From assembly GCA_035764525.1 (NCBI GenBank), contig DASTZB010000243.1, forward strand, positions 1 through 9,011: 9,011 nucleotides of DNA, read 5' to 3'. This document shows positions 5,662-9,011 of this stretch, piece by piece. Position numbers and translations under genes: made by a program. Source of the DNA: VBAS01 sp035764525 (GTDB lineage: Bacteria; Bacteroidota; Bacteroidia; Chitinophagales; Chitinophagaceae). The stretch's first letter is position 1. Every line of letters begins with the position of its first letter. Under the pieces are notes generated by a model, which saw only the letters and a list, made by a program, of their open reading frames with translations, made no database searches and had not been told where the DNA came from.

Positions 5662-5686
5662 TAGCCCCGGCCTAAGTCCGGGACTA
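5662..5686. terminator. Shared hairpin between two convergent genes
   Basis: TAGCCCCGG (5662-5670) and CCGGGACTA (5678-5686) flank a seven-base loop. In the minus-strand RNA all nine positions pair, including one G-U. In the plus-strand RNA the same position is a C-A mismatch. The hairpin therefore favours the minus-strand gene at 5717-6088 but could serve both. No long T-run follows on either side. Confidence 0.55.
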
Positions 5687-5716
5687 CTAAAAAATTACAC
5701 CACATTTAATCTGACG

Positions 5717-6088
5717 TTAATATTTGTCCTTTGCAGATTTTTCCATTTCCTTTTTCTTTTGTTCAATTAACTCCCTGTATTTATTTTGTTGGTCAGGAGT
5801 TAAAAATTCAAAAAGTTTTGCTTCTTTATCTTTTTTCAAAGCCATTTTTCTTTCTTTCTGAGTTTCCTTGCTCAGCGTGGCATCTTGTGCGACAGCAGAC
5901 ATTTTATCGCTGAATTCTTTATTAAGGGCATCATATTTTGCGACCTGGTCGCTGGTAAGTTTTAGATCTTCCTTTACCTTTTTGTCCCATTCTTCCTGGC
6001 TTTTCTTATAATCTTTCTGCTCAAGCTGAGCCATAGTTGCAGTGCTCACAAATGCAAAAGCCACCATCACAAAAAATACTTTTTTCAT
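5717..6088 (-). CDS. Periplasmic LTxxQ-type (Spy/CpxP-like) helical protein
   Basis: A 123-residue exported protein. Residues 1-20 form a signal peptide ending TMA before Gln21. The mature part is almost entirely charged and helical, rich in Lys and Glu, with LTSDQ at 44-48 and LTPDQ at 96-100. Paired LTxxQ motifs, one near each end of a helical hairpin, are a mark of the Spy/CpxP group of periplasmic proteins, which include an ATP-independent chaperone in enterobacteria. Many Bacteroidota encode small exported proteins of this look without a proven role, so chaperone activity is only inferred. The ATG at 6088 gives a complete signal peptide. The gene stands alone on its strand and is convergent with the zinc-ribbon gene. 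Confidence 0.75.
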   Translation of the reverse strand: MKKVFFVMVAFAFVSTATMAQLEQKDYKKSQEEWDKKVKEDLKLTSDQVAKYDALNKEFSDKMSAVAQDATLSKETQKERKMALKKDKEAKLFEFLTPDQQNKYRELIEQKKKEMEKSAKDKY

Positions 6089-6287
6089 ACTAATAGAATT
6101 TTAGAAGTGAATAATAAAAAATAGGAGTGACGGTCAATCCCGAAAAAATGATGCCAGCAACTAAATTGGTGGAAAACTTTAGACCTTTTGGTAGGAAGCA
6201 TGAAGGAGAAAAATTAATGTAGAAACTTTAGTTTGGCCGATTCAAAACCCTGGTACTATTTTTTATTAGGTCTCACAAAAAAATACA

Positions 6288-6785
6288 ATGAAATACATTT
6301 ACTATCTTTTTTTAATAACCAATTTGATGGCCTGTAATGATAATATCCAGTCAACAACTTCGCAATCTTTTGACAGTGGAAAAACTACTTCTTCTGATAC
6401 TAAAGAAAAGCCTGCGACAGATATAACCGGTTGTTATATGAAAATCGTTGGAAGAGATACAGCCATACTTATGCTTGAACAAAAAGGAAATGAGTTTACT
6501 GGCAAAATGCTTCATGATAATTATGAAAAAGATGGAAGTAGGGGAATCGTAAAAGGAAAAGAAGATAAAGAGATCATAAAACTTTGGTATGACTTTGATT
6601 CAGAAGGAACGCATTCAGTAATGGAAGTATATTTTAAAAAGGCAGATGGTAGACTCTTGCGGGGTATAGGAGATATGGACGCCAAAACAGATACCACTTA
6701 TTTTATATCTGGAATAAATTATTCGGATAAAGAAGCATTCACTAAAGTGGATTGTGGATTGATTGAATGGAAATTAAAATTTTAG
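6288..6785 (+). CDS. Lipoprotein of unknown function
   Basis: A 165-residue protein with a signal peptide and lipobox NLMAC, so Cys16 should be lipidated and anchor it in the envelope. Residues 17-44 are a Ser/Thr/Asp-rich tether. The folded part (about 45-165) starts DITGCYMKIVGRDTAILMLE and continues with alternating strands (NEFTGKMLHDNY, EIIKLWYDFDSEG, SVMEVYFKKADGRLLRGIGD), suggesting a small beta-barrel or beta-sandwich. Cys49 and Cys156 lie near the two ends of this part and could form a disulphide. I recall similar unnamed Bacteroidota lipoproteins but cannot place it in a named family. It is divergent from the LTxxQ gene, with about 200 bases between the starts in which I find no gene or clear promoter box. 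Confidence 0.75.
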   Translation: MKYIYYLFLITNLMACNDNIQSTTSQSFDSGKTTSSDTKEKPATDITGCYMKIVGRDTAILMLEQKGNEFTGKMLHDNYEKDGSRGIVKGKEDKEIIKLWYDFDSEGTHSVMEVYFKKADGRLLRGIGDMDAKTDTTYFISGINYSDKEAFTKVDCGLIEWKLKF

Positions 6786-6953
6786 ATATTCTAATTATCA
6801 ATTGTTCTATTTTAATTTATCCTAAGCAAAAGAGACCGCAATAAACAGCGAATAATACTAAGGGAAAATAGAATCTATCAACGGATTTTTTAGCTGCAGG
6901 TTGGCATGATATTTAAACCTATTTGCGGTGATTTAAAATCAAATCAACCCTCA

Positions 6954-7403
6954 ATGAAAACTACCACTCCAAAGCTTATTATACTTGGCTTGCTTTTATT
7001 TATTGCTTTTATTTCGTGCAATAAGGAAGACAAAATTCTTAATCGTAATACACGACTACTTATTGAATATCGCTGGAAATTTGAAAAATATGGTCTTGAT
7101 GAAAATAATAATGGTTTAATAGATGAGTCCGAGAACATCATGCTTCCTTGTGAATCCGATGATACGTATGCTTTTTTTGCGAATGGTGGTGGTTTTTACC
7201 AGGGCGGATCGGAACCATGCAGCCTTGGGGAAACTGCCATAATTAATTTTACCTGGAGATTTGAAAACAACTGTACTGAACTCGCAATTTTTGCTGCCCC
7301 GGAAAAAATAAGTCAGCTGGATGAGAACATTCTTGAGGTTTATTATACGGATGTAAATTCACAGGGAGAAGTTGTGAAATATATCAGGAGATTTCGGCAT
7401 TGA
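6954..7403 (+). CDS. Lipocalin-like lipoprotein with an EF-hand-type loop
   Basis: A 149-residue lipoprotein, taking the ATG at 6954. Its signal peptide ends in the lipobox FISC with Cys22. The frame is open to an ATG at 6906, but those 16 extra residues would put a polar stretch before the signal peptide, so I reject that start. The mature part resembles small lipocalin-like lipoproteins of Bacteroidota: an early W-x-F-E-K-Y strand, SDDTYAFFANGGGFYQGG, TAIINFTWRFENNCTELAIF and a final strand, EVYYTDVNSQGEVVKYIRRF. Residues 49-60, DENNNGLIDESE, match the 12-residue EF-hand calcium loop pattern at every key position. Cys66, Cys89 and Cys107 are additional. It lies 168 bases after the preceding lipoprotein on the same strand, so co-transcription is possible but not shown. 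Ligand and role unknown. Confidence 0.7.
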   Translation: MKTTTPKLIILGLLLFIAFISCNKEDKILNRNTRLLIEYRWKFEKYGLDENNNGLIDESENIMLPCESDDTYAFFANGGGFYQGGSEPCSLGETAIINFTWRFENNCTELAIFAAPEKISQLDENILEVYYTDVNSQGEVVKYIRRFRH

Positions 7404-7457
7404 TGACTTTATGAATTATAAAAAATCGATCATCACATTAATTTAATAACTGTACGT

Positions 7458-7556
7458 ATGAACACAACTGTCATGATAATATTAGCGGTCACAGAAATTA
7501 TCCTCATTGCTATCCTTGTAATGAATAATATGCAAGACAAAGAGGAGTGGAAGTAG
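7458..7556 (+). CDS. 32-residue single-helix microprotein
   Basis: ATG at 7458 to TAG at 7554-7556 encodes 32 residues. Residues 4-22 are hydrophobic (TVMIILAVTEIILIAILVM), followed by the polar, acidic tail NNMQDKEEWK. The shape, one helix and a short charged tail, is that of known membrane microproteins, but a frame this short can arise by chance. It lies 54 bases after the lipocalin-like gene on the same strand, so it could be the last gene of that transcript. The next gene (7592-7828) is convergent, 35 bases away. Function unknown. Confidence 0.45.
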   Translation: MNTTVMIILAVTEIILIAILVMNNMQDKEEWK

Positions 7557-7591
7557 GGATAATACTTTCAGCTTAGTTTGCTTCTTTGACC

Positions 7592-7828
7592 CTATGTGGT
7601 TCTTGGTAGACCTGATCCTGGCTTATACTTGCCTCGCCACCATTTTTTTAGCAAATGTCCTTTCCATAAATAGAAACCTGCCAACACGATAACGGGGAAA
7701 AAGAATATTCTAACCATCATAGCGGCTTCCGGAATTTTAGCAACGGGGCCATAGATATAACCGATCACTGGAATGCTTAGAAGAATATGCACCCAGCGAA
7801 TGATCTTTCTTTCAGTTGATGCGTTCAT
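7592..7828 (-). CDS. 78-residue membrane protein with two helices
   Basis: A small membrane protein with two predicted helices, about residues 10-27 (IRWVHILLSIPVIGYIYG) and 39-55 (VRIFFFPVIVLAGFYLW), joined by a short loop (PVAKIPEAAMM). The tail is strongly basic, KGHLLKKWWRGKYKPGSG, which should place the C-terminus in the cytoplasm. His14 in the first helix and His58 just after the second could be metal or haem ligands, but this is speculation. I recall unnamed small bacterial membrane proteins with a similar WxHI start and IGYIYGP loop, yet cannot name a family. ATG at 7828 gives a sensible short polar start (MNASTERK). It is convergent with the 32-residue gene and on the same strand as the possible 41-residue protein upstream. 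Confidence 0.7.
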   Translation of the reverse strand: MNASTERKIIRWVHILLSIPVIGYIYGPVAKIPEAAMMVRIFFFPVIVLAGFYLWKGHLLKKWWRGKYKPGSGLPRTT

Positions 7829-7953
7829 GGCAATAAATTAATGCGTTAAAAAATAACGTCTGCAATTTGTCATAAAATTCCAACCCTGTTAAGAAGGATT
7901 AGGTAAACGGGGTAAAATTGCCGGTGAATGCATTTGCTTTGACTGAAATGAAC

Positions 7954-8079
7954 TTATTGGGGAAATATATTAACCAGTCGGTAACCCCATAAAACTATTA
8001 TTAAAAGAAGTATTATAGAAGCAATCACCAAAAGCCTCCAGTTTCTTCGCCTGATATAATATCTTCTTGAATGATGCAT
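7954..8079 (-). CDS. Possible 41-residue basic single-helix protein
   Basis: From the ATG at 8079 the minus strand encodes 41 residues: a very basic N-terminus (MHHSRRYYIRRRNWR), a strong helix (LLVIASIILLLIIVLWGY, about 16-33) and a short tail ending NIFPQ. An earlier in-frame ATG at 8157 would add 26 residues translated through a GC-rich hairpin, so the shorter form is more likely. The Arg-rich start next to a helix fits an inner-membrane protein with its N-terminus in the cytoplasm. The next minus-strand gene starts 125 bases downstream, at 7828. No family recognised. The protein-like composition is the only support. Confidence 0.4.
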   Translation of the reverse strand: MHHSRRYYIRRRNWRLLVIASIILLLIIVLWGYRLVNIFPQ

Positions 8080-8468
8080 TAATTTTAATTTATCAAATTT
8101 TGTGCTAAAACATAAGGTAATTAAAAGCCCCGCAAGACTACGGGGCTTTATAATCAAAAACCATTAACCATTAAACCTTATCCTATGAAAATTCGTAATG
8201 AATATAGTGCATCGTTACGATTTAGAAAGATACCTGGCAACTTTTTGATTCAAGACAATTGTGCTTCTACTGAATATTTTAGACTATCCTTTGGATGCTC
8301 GTCATTGCTAGGTGACAAAACAATCGGAAGAAACATATTTAGTCTGGCCAAGGGGCGCAATCTAGCGGTGCAATAATTACTGTTTGTTAGCATGGTTTGT
8401 GTGCCGGTTAAGCCAAATTTTTAATATTTTATCTTTATAGCATTATTACTAGCGGGAAAAAAATCTGC
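8080..8468. other. Stretch of about 390 bases with no secure gene
   Basis: This region contains a perfect hairpin at 8124-8149, then CCATTAA twice in tandem (8161-8167 and 8168-8174), then a 63-codon open frame from ATG 8185 to TAA 8376. The translation (starting MKIRNEYSASLRFRK) has no signal peptide, helix or motif I recognise, and its codon use is unremarkable, so I do not call it a gene. From 8377 to 8468 there is only the probable promoter region of the DedA gene, including TATCTTTA at 8430-8437, one base off the TAnnTTTG consensus. Confidence 0.4.
8124..8149. terminator. Orphan GC-rich hairpin
   Basis: AAAGCCCCG (8124-8132) and CGGGGCTTT (8141-8149) form a perfect nine-base stem with an eight-base loop. 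It has the form of a Bacteroidota terminator, but no gene ends close before it on either strand. On the plus strand the nearest gene end is about 570 bases away. On the minus strand there is only the doubtful frame at 8185-8376, which runs the other way. It could end an unannotated small RNA, or lie in a leader as an attenuator. Confidence 0.5.
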
Positions 8469-9011
8469 ATGATCCCGACCTACGATATTTGGTTTTCAGA
8501 GGATCTTCTGAAAATTTTCGATCCTGAATCGCTGATAAGTGACGGGGGATTACTGATCGTCTTCTTATTAGTGTATGGCAGTACTGGTTTATTCTTTTGT
8601 TTTTTTATTCCTACAGGTGCTATATTGTTTACTGCTGGAATATTTACGGCAACAGGTAGACTGCAGTACAATATTTTTACTGTTTGTAGTTTATTGGTAC
8701 TTGCTTCTATATTAGGAAATATTACCGGTTATTGGTTTGGATGGAAAACAGGTCCGTTATTGTACAAGCGAAAAGATTCAAGGTTCTTTAAAAAGCAACA
8801 TTTGAAAACTGCTGAGACATTTTATGATAAGTATGGCTGGCTGGCATTAACAGTTGGATTGTACCTGCCCATTATCCGCACATTTGCATCGATTGTTGCA
8901 GGTATGGTTAAGTTGAATTTTCGTCAATTTATTTTACTTACTGTTAGCGGCTCCGTCGTGTGGATATCAAGTTTTGTATTGGCTGGATATTTTATTGGCA
9001 GCCGACCTTTT
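8469..9011 (+). CDS. DedA-family (SNARE-associated) membrane protein, 3' end missing
   Basis: The frame is open from ATG 8469 to the window end, 181 codons. DedA proteins are usually around 200-220 residues, so only a short tail is missing. Family marks are visible: LFFCFFIPTGAILFTAG at 41-57 (re-entrant loop region), GNITGYWFGWKTG at 83-95, and a second re-entrant region, LPIIRTFASIVAGM at 133-146, followed by a helix with a conserved Trp (165). DedA proteins are inner-membrane transporters or scramblases linked to polyprenyl-phosphate and lipid recycling and to proton-dependent transport. Compared with E. coli YqjA, where Glu39, Asp51, Arg130 and Arg136 are important, this protein has Ser38, Gly50, Leu131 and Arg137. 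Three of the four charged residues are therefore replaced. It may be a divergent member with another substrate or mechanism. The start is supported by normal spacing to the first loop. Confidence 0.8.
   Translation, partial: MIPTYDIWFSEDLLKIFDPESLISDGGLLIVFLLVYGSTGLFFCFFIPTGAILFTAGIFTATGRLQYNIFTVCSLLVLASILGNITGYWFGWKTGPLLYKRKDSRFFKKQHLKTAETFYDKYGWLALTVGLYLPIIRTFASIVAGMVKLNFRQFILLTVSGSVVWISSFVLAGYFIGSRPF

Noticed and set aside
6086..6201. Minus-strand 38-codon frame ending with an ATGA overlap at the LTxxQ gene start
   Set aside because: The overlap is attractive as translational coupling, but the peptide (MLPTKRSKVFHQFSCWHHFF...) has no plausible features and the gene needs no leader to be explained.
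8185..8376. Plus-strand frame of 63 codons (MKIRNEYSASLRFRK...)
   Set aside because: No recognisable domain, signal peptide or helix, and no distinctive codon use. The position after a hairpin is suggestive but not enough to call a gene.
8480..8671. Minus-strand frame of 63 codons
   Set aside because: It lies wholly antisense to the clear DedA-family gene, and its translation looks non-globular, so it is a shadow frame.

Overview
The window looks like ordinary chromosome from a low-GC member of the Bacteroidota, most likely family Chitinophagaceae or a close relative. This is inferred from gene content and style: a protein with four DUF4476-type repeats, a zinc-ribbon DUF3667-like membrane protein, Bacteroidota-type lipoproteins, Ala-Gln signal-peptide ends, no clear Shine-Dalgarno sequences, and a few matches to the Bacteroidota -7 promoter box TAnnTTTG. 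I see no rRNA, tRNA, CRISPR array, transposase, integrase or phage gene.

Left part (1-1500). The first codons of a minus-strand gene at the edge are followed by a VanZ-family membrane protein (150-800). Directly abutting it, tail to tail, is a minus-strand reading frame (801-1088) that encodes a small charged protein but carries an in-frame TAA at codon 9, so it is probably a disrupted gene. Next is a 73-residue signal-peptide plus one-helix protein (1256-1477), followed by a hairpin.

Middle (1674-4850). A large secreted protein with four DUF4476-like repeats (1674-3302) ends at a strong intrinsic terminator. Facing it on the minus strand are a GNAT acetyltransferase (3378-3809) and a 62-residue cytoplasmic protein (3894-4082). 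Divergent from these is a 58-residue one-helix protein (4188-4364). It is followed by an 85-residue protein (4515-4772) that is a paralogue of the 73-residue protein.

Right part (4932-9011). This holds the zinc-ribbon membrane protein (4932-5630), a convergent periplasmic LTxxQ-like protein (5717-6088, minus), two lipoproteins (6288-6785 and 6954-7403), several very small membrane proteins (7458-7556, 7592-7828, possibly 7954-8079), a stretch with an orphan hairpin and a doubtful reading frame (8080-8468), and a DedA-family protein cut by the window end (8469-9011).

Most genes seem to be transcribed singly or in pairs, with frequent strand changes, and I see no multi-gene pathway. The common theme is the cell envelope: nearly every product is secreted, lipidated or membrane-bound, and an unusual share are microproteins with one predicted helix. 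The points most worth a second look are the gene with the early stop, the paired WY/one-helix microproteins, the DedA protein lacking three of four key charged residues, and the four-repeat DUF4476 protein. I did not find a convincing new multi-gene system.
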